A DNA stretch of 64,000 bases from Mixophyes australis. Its lineage: Eukaryota > Chordata > Amphibia > Anura > Limnodynastidae. The notes beneath the pieces were generated by a model. It saw only the letters and a list, made by a program, of their open reading frames with translations, was not told the DNA's origin and did not search any database. Location: positions 15,917,004 through 15,981,003 of the forward strand of contig JAVHZZ010000003.1 of assembly GCA_036250195.1 (NCBI GenBank), given 5' to 3'. Shown here piece after piece: positions 52,664 through 62,608 of the stretch. A program made the translations under genes and the position numbers. Each line of letters starts with the position of its first letter. Position 1 is the stretch's first letter.

Positions 52664-53040
52664 ACGCCCGGAATCATTAAGGTTCTTTAAGGAATAGGTA
52701 TCTAATTTCAGTGTGGTGTCCAAAAGGAAGTGCCAGATTGATTCAGGCTCATAAATGCAAAGGAATCTTATTACAATAATCTGCTAGAAACTATGAAATA
52801 ATGTCAGGGTAGTAAAATATCAACCGTTTTTTTTATAAACTTACATACAGTCTGTATCTTAATATAGTGCACAAATACTTGTTAGCTTATTTGAACACGG
52901 TAATTTTAAGTTCATCTAGGACCTCTCCTACCCCCCCATAAGAAACAGCAAGCTCCATTTTTAAAACATACCCCTCCAATGCCACATGGTTTGCCCTGAC
53001 TTAGTCACTTTGCCTTAACTTTCTAGAATGATTCAGGCCC
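52664..53040. mobile_element. Harbinger-like MITE, diverged copy
   Basis: The right part (about 52810-53040) is clearly similar to 38813-39004, including TCTAGGAC, CCAATGC.ACATGGTTT and the end AATGATTCAGGCCC. The left end is less certain: GGAATCATTAAGG near 52670 may be the partner repeat. Confidence 0.6.
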
Positions 53041-56000
53041 ATGGTTTGGTCAAGAAGACTTAAACAAGAAGTTTATGAAGGTAAGCTTCAGAATGATTTT
53101 GCCACAGTGTTTCTTTCTTTGTGTGAGTAAATGTTTTTAAAACAAGTGTGCCACTACTACAGTGGCCCTTTATAGGATGCCAAAAACATCCTGTAAAGGA
53201 AGTATTGTTTTTGTAAACTGTAAGCTGACACGAAGTAGCGGCAAAAACCAGGTGTAAATGGCACCAAAATACTCCTAAGAATTTATCACATAATGCCACA
53301 GGTCAAGTATTATTAACTACTATTCTGAACCGTTCTGACTGTAGAATTTTTAAACAGATCTAATTAAAGGCATTTGCCTTTAAGAATAGTACTAATGCAC
53401 AGTGTATGGTACACCAATCACCCTTTAGAATAACGCTGGTTTAAATGTTACTTAATGTCCTTATTGCAGTAAGCACATATAGTTAGTGACTCAAATTGGG
53501 ATCTTAGGCGCACTTACCCCATCCACCGCTGTCATATCACGGCTACCCTGGCCCCTTCTGTTAGTCTGCAACATTCCCGTCCTCCACACTTCCATTTGAA
53601 AACACACACTGTTTGTTCTGCTGCATGGGCCCGCCCAGCTTGGATGCAGTCAGGTGATCATTCCAGACCAACCAGAATCACCAGCTCAGATAACATTAAC
53701 TGATCAGCCAATAGTTGTTTTGGACACCCTATATAAATCTGCTGCTGTGATCTGTTCATTGACCGAACAACACACTTCTCTCCAGAGGATAGTTCTTGGC
53801 TCCAGTGTTCTGGCCTGCATTACAAAACCAGAGTTTTTTACAACATTTGCAGACTGGTCATTCCCCTGCTATATTCGACAATCATCAAAAACATGAGCAG
53901 GAAGATGATCCAGTGTGCTAGGTTCTTATTCAGTCCTGCTCCAGCTAGTCCCAAGGGTCCATAATGGGATCGAAAAATACAGATTACCCAGACATTTTTA
54001 CAGTACATAAGGGTGTATGTAGTCTTGTGTGAGCTGTTTGCCTGGCTATTCATGTAAGAAGGACAATAAAAACATGAGTTTTATTATGGGTTACTGTGGC
54101 ACACCCTCTAATCCAATTAAGTATACACCACATTATCGCCATCACCTAGTGATGGATATCCAAGAGGTAGTTTGTCCACCAAATTGCTACTTACAGTCAT
54201 TCTTTAACTAAACTCTATGGTCTGATTTCACAATTGCATTAAAGTGAAAAACAATTTTGAAGCCTTAATACCTTTTTTTGCTAAACAGACCTTATTGTTT
54301 ATTTACTTATGAACACTCATTCATTCATTGCTATACTGGCCATGACAATACGTTTTTGCTCCCTTCCAGTGGTGGATTTTATTTAAGCAAGGGCAAGCTA
54401 GTTGACATCACTTTCAAATTATTATGATGAGTCGTTTGGTAGGTGGAGATTTAGTGTATAGACAGACACAGGTACCCATTGCACATGATCACTGGCCCAA
54501 AATGAATAAGGATGTTCAAAGATTTGTATCCTTCTTTCAGTGTCCTGGACAAAACCATGTTACAATGCAAGAGGCGCAAAAGAGTCTTCACATGTACTAG
54601 CATGTTTAAACAGTCATAGCTTCTAATCTGGGCCAAACTAACATAAATTATTAGTGACACACACACTGACATAGGATTTGTAGTCAAACCAAGCTGGAAT
54701 GTGGCTTTTGTCGATATGTTATATTAACAGAGGGAAATGTAACAGATATTTGGATAGTCTAATAATTACAAATTTATGCACCACAATAAAAATACAAAAA
54801 ATGTGTGTAATCAGACAAATGTAACTAGTGCTAATTTTGAATAAGTGTGTTGGCCGTAATCTGACATTTTGCGGACTGGAGCTATTACCAAACTAGGTGA
54901 AGTATTACTTATCACAACAATGAAACTTTGTAAAGACACCATGAAAAGGGTGTATACTGTATTATTTGCTGTTCCAAAGGTGTGTTACACATAATGTTAA
55001 TCTGCCCTTGTAGCAACACTACACTAGCTTAGGACACTAACGCATTTACCATCATTGTTAGTGTTGGTTTTGTGTGTGCCATGTGGGTGTTGGGCCACTT
55101 TTAAACAAAGTGCCACTAGCACAGCTAAAAGATAGTGATCCTGTTTGTGCAAGGGCCAAAAGTTTATAGTGTTGGACGTAACACCGGTAACATTTTTGTA
55201 TGATTTGTAAGCGTTACACATTTTATAATGCCTGTATTGCTATGCACCTACCATGTTCCCTCTAAACGCTGTAAAGTGTACAAGACATTAACTACAAAGC
55301 AACCAAACACACATACAAACCTCCAAACTAAACTCATTTCCTATAACTGAACATAAACAGCATAGAGTGTGTTTGTAGGCTATGGTGTGTCTGTGGCAAA
55401 GGACAAAAGAACCACACATAATAATATTATATTTTCAAAGTATACCTGTTACACAATAGTTAGGAAAGCAATTCACAAGGATTTATGTGTATTCAAAGAG
55501 AAATCACTGCACTATAGTAATGGTACAAAATGGCATGACAACAGATTGCAGAGTCATTTGCAGGATAAGATATATTTATTACATATATGAATCCAAACGG
55601 GCTAACAAAAACATAGCAAAGAAGTTAATGGTCTGTGTGTGGCAAAGATCCTTGGATGAAGAGATGCCAATGTGGCCAGACTGAAGAGAGACATAAGTAG
55701 CCTTGGAGCTCTGGAGAAATACTTTAACATGTAGTGAGACACGAATTGCACCACTCCAAAAAGCAAACAAAATAAAAAGTTTAATGCCACAAAGACCACC
55801 ACTCCAGGCCAGGTGTTATATACAGGCTGTAGATATAAGAAAATAAAAACACAGTTAGAAAAATTACCACTACAACACACTATATGTGCCAAACAATTAC
55901 CTATAAACCTCGCATGGATAAATAACCAGAGTTAGGCCACATTTACATGGTCACAATTTAGCTACCACATTATGACACTAGGGGACATCTACATACTACA

Positions 56001-56359
56001 CCATTAATGCCTTTTGTGCCTTAGCAAATACAAGCATCAAGTGTGCAAAGTCTGGACTGGCCAAAGTGTAGCAAACATTAAAAAAAAAAAAAAAATGACA
56101 TTAGCCTGTAGATGAAATCTAACACACTAAGGTGCATTTAGCAAAAGACATTGAGGTAAAACCTACAGACATGAATATATACTTTCTACACACATTGTAA
56201 AGGTTAAAAACAGGTAGCAAATATTTTAAATACAAATTATTACACATATGAGACATTTCACTATCACACCAGTCCATGTAGATTCATATTCACATTTGAA
56301 CTTAACATACCTTCTATCATCTAACCTTGCCGATGATTTTAACACACAGCTTTGAAATG
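53041..56359. other. Region between convergent gene B and transposase
   Basis: No gene is recognised. A piece of the Harbinger MITE left arm (CCATGTTACAATGCAAG) recurs near 54555. A TATATAAA at 53732 lies downstream of a CpG-poor promoter-like stretch, without a supported gene after it. Open frames at 55369-55892 have no domain. Confidence 0.45.
53732..53739 (+). promoter_or_regulatory. TATA-like motif, unassigned
   Basis: CCCTATATAAATCTG has the form of a core promoter, but no open frame with recognisable features follows. Confidence 0.2.
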
Positions 56360-56778
56360 TTAAGGTTGAACAAGTGCATTAAAAATTATAACCTCAAAAA
56401 TAACGATCGACAACATAGCTCCTGAAGTTTGACCCACGCACTGCTTCACGAGGGGGGGAACTTGATCTTCCTCCTCCTCTGCCTCCTCCACCTCGTCCAC
56501 CCCAGCAACCTCGTCCAGGACCCCTGGTGCCCCACTCCTGATGGCAATATTATGGAACACCACACACAGAGCGATGATCCTACAAACCTTCCTCGGCTCA
56601 TACATCAGGGCGCCACCAAACCGGTCCAGGCATCTAAATCGAGCCTTGAGAACTCCAAAAGCCCTTTCTATGACCGATCTGGTGGCCCTATGAGCCGAGT
56701 TATAGGCCTCCTCCTGCTCTGTGTGTGGGTTCAATATAGGAGTGAGGAGCCAAGGGCAGGAGGGATACGCATTGTCTC
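56360..56778 (-). pseudogene. HARBI1-like transposase, exon 3
   Basis: After CTACATAG the - strand completes a Gly codon and reads GDNAYPSCPWLLTPILNPHT, then AHRATRSVIERAFGVLKARF, the C-terminal part of the DDE domain of PIF/Harbinger transposases with its last acidic region (IERAFG). It ends with an acidic EVEEAEEEEDQ stretch and a stop at 56362-56360. This exon is itself open, but exon 2 is broken. Confidence 0.85.
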
Positions 56779-57287
56779 CTATGTAGGAAGAGAGGAAAGA
56801 AAAAAAAAATATTAAAACTTTTAAGACTACAACTATACGTGATATAAATTTAATGCTAACATTCTAATATATGAGGGCAAACTACAATCTAGGCCAAATA
56901 GTAAGGTTACTACGTCTTAATACCGTATAATTAGCCTCCAAACAAAACTAGCCATATCCATTAATGCCTCAACAACAAAGGTAAATCAACATTACAGATT
57001 GGCAAAGTGCACCAAACTAATATTTTTACACCTGCCAGAGTCCACTATTTTCAAGACACATACCTATTACTAATAGGTGACTTTCAGTTATACGGCTACA
57101 TGAGCATTATATCTCTTAATAGTCAAAAGATTGATACAATCACTCTATAGTAGGGAAATCTATAAATACAAGGCCCATGTGTAACAGTAAAATATCAATT
57201 ACTATATTAAACTTTAACAATCTATGTCTGCCATACAATATGACTAAACATTTATAGTTGAGGGAACCATTATTTGCACATAATTAC
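56779..57287. other. Intron of the transposase pseudogene
   Basis: A 509-bp phase-1 intron, GTAATT to CTACATAG on the - strand. Nothing else was recognised. Confidence 0.7.
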
Positions 57288-58013
57288 CAAGAAGCCATGC
57301 ATCTCCGTGTGGTGTCACACCCCCTTGCCTCTGTTGCAATCTAGGCTACAACCATGAGTTACGAAATGCATAGGAGTCATGGGTACTCCCAGGCCATTTC
57401 GCAACCAGGTTTCGAAACAGGAGAGACGGGTCACATATGGGTGGACGTTTATTGAGTGGAAATGCTTCCGGTTAATGTAAACGGAAGCATCTCCACTCAA
57501 GGGCACCAGTGCCACATGAGTCCCATCTACAGCCCCTATGACGTTTGGAAAGCCAGCTATGGTGACAAACTGCTGCTTGATCCGCACAAGAGACTCCTCT
57601 TCGAGTGGCAAATGTATAAACTGCCAGAGTCGTGACTCAAATGCCCTCAGGACAACCTCCAGCACACGGCTGAAGGTCGCCTGAGACATTCCTGCCGCGA
57701 CCCCGACTGTGAACTGGAAGGATCCAGTTGCACAGAAGTGCAGTACCGCCACAAGTTTGGTCAAAGGCGGTACTGCTGTTGGGATGACGCGCATTGGCTC
57801 AAGGTCACGCTCCACAATGCGCAGGGTGTCCAAGATCAGATATGGAGGAAGCTGATAGCGACGGACAACCTCCGCATCTGACATCCCAAAGAGGCTGACA
57901 CGTGGCCTGAAGATGCGCTCCCTCGGACGGCGACGTCAGCGTAGTTGCTGGTTAGGACGGGCCACAGGAGCACGCCCCTCGTGACGCATAATGTACTCAA
58001 ACTCCAGGAGTGC
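57288..58013 (-). pseudogene. HARBI1-like transposase, exon 2 (broken DDE domain)
   Basis: The - strand shows the HARBI1-type order: RERIFRPRVSLFGMSDAEVV, the helix LILDTLRIVERDL, then TKLVAVLHFCATGSFQ, and the first catalytic region IGAVDGTHVALVP with YINRKHFHSINV after it. Three lesions kill it: a TGA at 57938-57936, where a CGA Arg codon is likely ancestral; a frameshift near 57436 just after HSINV; and a TAG at 57348-57346 in the restored frame. The exon length (726) is also one base short of what the splice phases require. The conserved WPGSTHDS block is visible in the shifted frame. The enzyme would cut and join transposon ends with 3-bp target duplications. Confidence 0.88.
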
Positions 58014-58116
58014 CTGTATGTGTTTCAAAAGGAAGAGGTCACAAACCAGCACTTCGGTGAAACGTTTAGACTTTGCATTGTCTGACTTTGGCACAAATTA
58101 CACAACCAATACTTAC

Positions 58117-58134
58117 AATGATGTTGTTATTCAT
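58117..58134 (-). pseudogene. HARBI1-like transposase, putative exon 1
   Basis: Six codons (MNNNII) end at a GTAAGT donor, and the phase-0 join to 58013 gives ALLEFEYIMRHEGR with no stop until 57938. The short exon is supported only by the splice signals and phase. The ATG at 57989 inside exon 2 is the alternative start. Confidence 0.45.
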
Positions 58135-58709
58135 GCTTTCGCTTAATGGTGTAAAAGGACAGTCCATAAGTAGATGAAAGTAAAGTGGAAGGCGAGTTTG
58201 TATAAAAAAAATCCAAAAAAACCAAAACATTTTTAAACATAATTACATAAACAAACCCTATTCATTGTCCAAACACCATATAGTTATATAGAACCACCAT
58301 CAAAGTGCTTGCAAACGTGATACTTACCATCGCCATAGACCCTTTCACAAATCAGATTAGTTAGATTGAACTTTATGTGCCGTACAAAGGTGAAGGGAGT
58401 GAAACACTAAATACAAAGTGCTACTGTGTTATTAAGGTAGGGGCACAAAACACCACTCTAATAAAAGTGATTATAGCACAATAAAATAAATCGTAAAAAC
58501 CATGGCCAATCTTACTGCAAGCTGTTTTAACAAGGGGTATGTAAGCCTCTTCTGCTCTTACTGGGGCTATGACACCAGCAATGCATACTATATCACTATT
58601 CTGACCAGCACGATACTTGTCCACAGATAGCTGGGTCCTTGAGATTGCCCAGTCACCTAGGTAAGCAGAGCATGCATCACTTCCATGGCCTCTCCTAACT
58701 ACAGCTAAA

Positions 58710-58742
<33 letters not shown>
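58135..58742. other. 5' flank of the transposase, nothing certain
   Basis: The right end of the Harbinger element is expected here, but no GGGCCTGA-type terminus was found. A 67-codon - strand frame at 58421-58624 has no recognisable domain. A TA microsatellite occupies 58709-58742. Confidence 0.4.
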
Positions 58743-58743
<1 letters not shown>

Positions 58744-59068
58744 CAGCATGGTGGCTATGTGGTTAGAACTTCTGCCTCACAGCGCTGGGGTAATGAGTTC
58801 AATTCCCAACCGTGGAGTTTGTTTGTTCTCCCCATGTATGCGTGGGTTTCCTGTGGGTGCTCTGGTTTCCTCCCACACTCCAAAAACATACTGGTAGGTT
58901 AATAGGCTGCTATCAATATTGACCCTAGTCTGTCTGTCTGTGTGTATGTTAGGGAATTTAGACTGTAAGCTCCAATAGGACAGGGACTGATGTGAATGAG
59001 TTCTCTGTACAGCGCTGTGGAATCAGTGGCGCTATATAAATAAATGGTGATGGTGATGATGATGATAG
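58743..59068 (+). mobile_element. tRNA-headed SINE, most complete copy
   Basis: The head GCATGGTGGCTATGTGGTTAG (A box) and GAGTTCAATTCCC (B box) are followed by the conserved body (GTTCTCCCCATGTATGCGTG and TTTCCTCCCACACTCC). The end is GCGCTATATAAATAAATGG plus an ATG microsatellite. It is inserted at the end of a TA run. Confidence 0.88.
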
Positions 59069-59344
59069 ATATATATATATTCTAACACTAACCGGCAAAA
59101 GGTATAAAAATAGTAAGTCAAGGTTACAAATAATAACAGTCTGCAATGATTAAAGTGGAGAGCTAATTGCCAAAGTTGTACTCTATACTCCTCATACCTG
59201 TTATAAGACTATAACACTCTCCCTTTAAATGCTCACTCCGCAATCTCTTCATTCCTTCTCCATCGTCATCATGACGCTTTCAGTTGCTAGGTGAATAATT
59301 GGAGGAGATAGTAGGGACTAGAGACAATCTGTCCCAACCCTTCT
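59069..59344. other. Short spacer between SINE and hAT 2
   Basis: No feature recognised. Confidence 0.5.
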
Positions 59345-59649
59345 CTAAAAATTAGGGATGTGCACCGGCGACTTTTGAGGTCTCGTGTTTTGTGTTTTGG
59401 ATCCGGATTTTCATTATTTTTGGGGTTCGGATTTGTCTCGCAAAACACTTGACGAAAGGTCTCGGTTCGGATTTAAGGTTTTGGATTCGGATTTTTTTTG
59501 AAAAAAACATAAAAAGTTTAAAAATCAAGTTTTTGGGCTTATTTTCACTCCTAGGCTATTATTAACCTCAATAACATTCAATAACAAGCATTTCCACTAA
59601 TTTACAGTGTATTCTGAACACCTCACAATATAGTTATTAGTCCAAAACG

Positions 59650-61260
59650 TTGCAACAAGGTATCTTTCTGGACTGAGTAGAGGAGTGGGACACCACAATA
59701 TATTAAAAACCCTGAACTTTTATGAATCACACCAATAAATGTACCTGGACTGCGTAGAGGAGTGGGTCACCACAATATATATTAAAAACCCTGAACTTTT
59801 ATGATTCGCACCAATAAATGTACCTGGACTGCGTAGAGGAGTGGGTCACCACAATATCTTAAAAACCCTGAACTTTTATGAATCGCACCAATAAATGTAC
59901 CTGGACTGCGTAGAGGAGTGGGTCACCACAATATATTAAAAACCCTGAACTTTTATGAATCGCACCAATAAATGTACCTGGACTGCGTAGAGGAGTGGGT
60001 CACCACAATATATATTAAAAACCCTGAACTTTTATGATTCGCACCAATAAATGTACCTGGACTGCGTAGAGGAGTGGGTCACCACAATATATTAAAAACC
60101 CTGAACTTTTATGAATCGCACCAATAAATGTACCTGGACTGCGTAGAGGAGTGGGTCACCACAATATATATTAAAAACCCTGAACTTTTATGATTCGCAC
60201 CAATAAATGTACCTGGACTGCGTAGAGGAGTGGGTCACCACAATATATATTAAAAACCCTGAACTTTTATGATTCGCACCAATAAATGTACCTGGACTGC
60301 GTAGAGGAGTGGGTCACCACAATATCTTAAAAACCCAGAACTTTTATGAATCGCACCAATAAATGTACCTGGACTGCGTAGAGGAGTGGGTCACCACAAG
60401 ATATATTAAAAACCCTGAACTTTTATGATTCGCACCAATAAATGTACCTGGACTGCGTAGAGGAGTGGGTCACCACAATATCTTAAAAACCCTGAACTTT
60501 TATGAATCGCACCAATAAATGTACCTGGACTGCGTAGAGGAGTGGGTCACCACAATATATATTAAAAACCCTGAACTTTTATGAATCGCACCAATAAATG
60601 TACCTGGACTGCGTAGAGGAGTGGGTCACCACAATATCTTAAAAACCCTGAACTTTTATGAATCGCACCAATAAATGTACCTGGACTGCGTAGAGGAGTG
60701 GGTCACCACAATATCTTAAAAACCCTGAACTTTTATGAATCGCACCAATAAATGTACCTGGACTGCGTAGAGGAGTGGGTCACCACAATATATTAAAAAC
60801 CCTGAACTTTTATGATTCGCACCAATAAATGTACCTGGACTGCGTAGAGGAGTGGGTCACCACAATATCTTAAAAACCCTGAACTTTTATGAATCGCACC
60901 AATAAATGTACCTGGACTGCGTAGAGGAGTGGGTCACCACAATATATATTAAAAGCCCTGAACTTTTATGAATCGCACCAATAAATGTACCTGGACTGCG
61001 TAGAGGAGTGGGTCACCACAATATATTAAAAACCCTGAACTTTTATGAATCGCACCAATAAATGTACCTGGACTGCGTAGAGGAGTGGGTCACCACAATA
61101 TCTTAAAAACCCTGAACTTTTATGAATCGCACCAATAAATGTACCTGGACTGCGTAGAGGAGTGGGTCACCACAATATATTAAAAACCCTGAACTTTTAT
61201 GATTCGCACCAATAAATGTACCTGGACTGCCTAGAGGAGTGGGCACTGGGCACCACAATA
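59650..61260. repeat. 77-79-bp tandem array, about 21 copies
   Basis: ACCTGGACTGCGTAGAGGAG followed by TGGGTCACCACAATAT, a variable ATATT/CTT step, AAAAACCCTGAACTTTTATG and an ATTCGC/AATCGC variant. Two main sequence variants (AATCGC with ATATCTT or ATATT; GATTCGC with ATATATATT) are interspersed. The unit resembles the 100-bp modules at 61456-62538 with the palindromic core removed. Confidence 0.96.
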
Positions 61261-61302
61261 AAATATATAAAAAACCTTCAACAGGTCTGCATTACACTAC
61301 AC

Positions 61303-61385
61303 ATACGGCTGCTCCTCCATCCTCTCCATCATATACATGTTGGAGTTTTAGCGTGTGACAACCTCTTGTTTTTGATAATGTCAGT
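61303..61385 (-). pseudogene. Decayed duplicate of a transposase segment
   Basis: GCTGCTCCTCCATCCTCTCC...TTGGAGTTTTAGCGTGTGAC matches the coding DNA near 63651-63722, which encodes EVVTRWNSTLYMLQRMEEQ, with scattered changes. It marks an internal duplication of coding sequence into the 3' part of the element. Confidence 0.75.
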
Positions 61386-61455
61386 GCATTTTGAATATTT
61401 TTCAATTTGCCCCACACCACTGAATGTACTTTATCTATGATACGCATCTATCTAT

Positions 61456-62538
61456 CTTGACTGCATAGTGTGGTGGCCCCGGTACACAATTTGGTACCGA
61501 GGCCACAATATAATTAAAAAACCCTCCACGTGTCAGAATTCCACCAAAAAAAGGTATGGACTGCGTAGTGTGGTGGCCCCGGTACACAATTTGGTACCGA
61601 GGCCACAATATAATTAAAAAATTGGGCATCAACTGTCACCGTTGTTTAATATATGATACACCTAAATATGGACTGCACAGTGGAGTGGCCCCGGTAGTAA
61701 ATTTGGTACCGGGGCCACAATAAAATAAATACACCCTCAACTGGTCTGAATTCCACCAAACAAGTATCTGGACTGCGTAGTGCGGTGGCCCCGGTACCCA
61801 ATTTGATACCGGGGCCACAATACCTCCTCCAAACATGGTACAGACAATTCGTCATTGAGATCCCATCAAGTATGTTAAAGACAGACAGGGTCGAAGTGTT
61901 ATTGGTTGACTTTGTAAACCCAAAAACTGTCCCTGTTGCACATAGTCGTGCAATGAAGACTGACTTTTTCATTTAAAGGCACCATCTTTCAAGTGTAGTG
62001 TTTGTAAGTCTAAGTCATATTATACTTTTGGTAAAATTGGTTTATTTTGTTCCTCTTTATGGTAACTACTAATAGAATTAAAGTATTAAATAGAAGCGGC
62101 AGTTCCTCTTTATGGTAATTAGTAATAGAATTAAAGTATTAAATAGAATTAAAGTATTAAATAGAATTAAAGTATTAAATAGAGTGGTATAGAGTTGTAG
62201 TGTGGTATAGATAGAGTGGTCCCCACAATATAATAATAAAACCCTCAACTGGTCTGAATTCCACCAAACAAGTATCTGGACTGCGTAGTGTGGTGGCCCC
62301 GGTACACAATTTGGTACCGAGGCCACAATATAATTAAAAAACCCTCCACGTGTCAGAATTCCACCAAAAAAGGGTATGGACTGCGTAGTGTGGTGGCCCC
62401 GGTACACAATTTGGTACCGAGGCCACAATATAATTAAAAAATTGGGCATCAACTGTCACCGTTGTTTAATATCTGATACACCTAAATATGGACTGCACAG
62501 TGGAGTGGCCCCGGTAGTAAATTTGGTGCCGGGGCCAC
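61456..62538. repeat. Seven palindromic modules in two duplicated blocks
   Basis: A 34-bp imperfect palindrome (GTGGCCCCGGTAC...GTACCGAGGCCAC type) occurs at 61473, 61573, 61685, 61785, 62293, 62393 and 62505. The block 61456-61709 is repeated almost unchanged at 62276-62529. Between the blocks is a short ATTAAAGTATTAAATAG tandem near 62075-62190. Confidence 0.93.
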
Positions 62539-62608
62539 AATACCTCCTCCAACTTCCAAGTGTAGTGTTTATAAAGACAGACAGCGTCGAAGTGTTATTA
62601 GTTGGGCT

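Noticed and set aside
58421..58624. Extra upstream exon of the Harbinger transposase
   Set aside because: The 67-codon frame has no family similarity, and the splice phase to 58134 or 58013 could not be justified.
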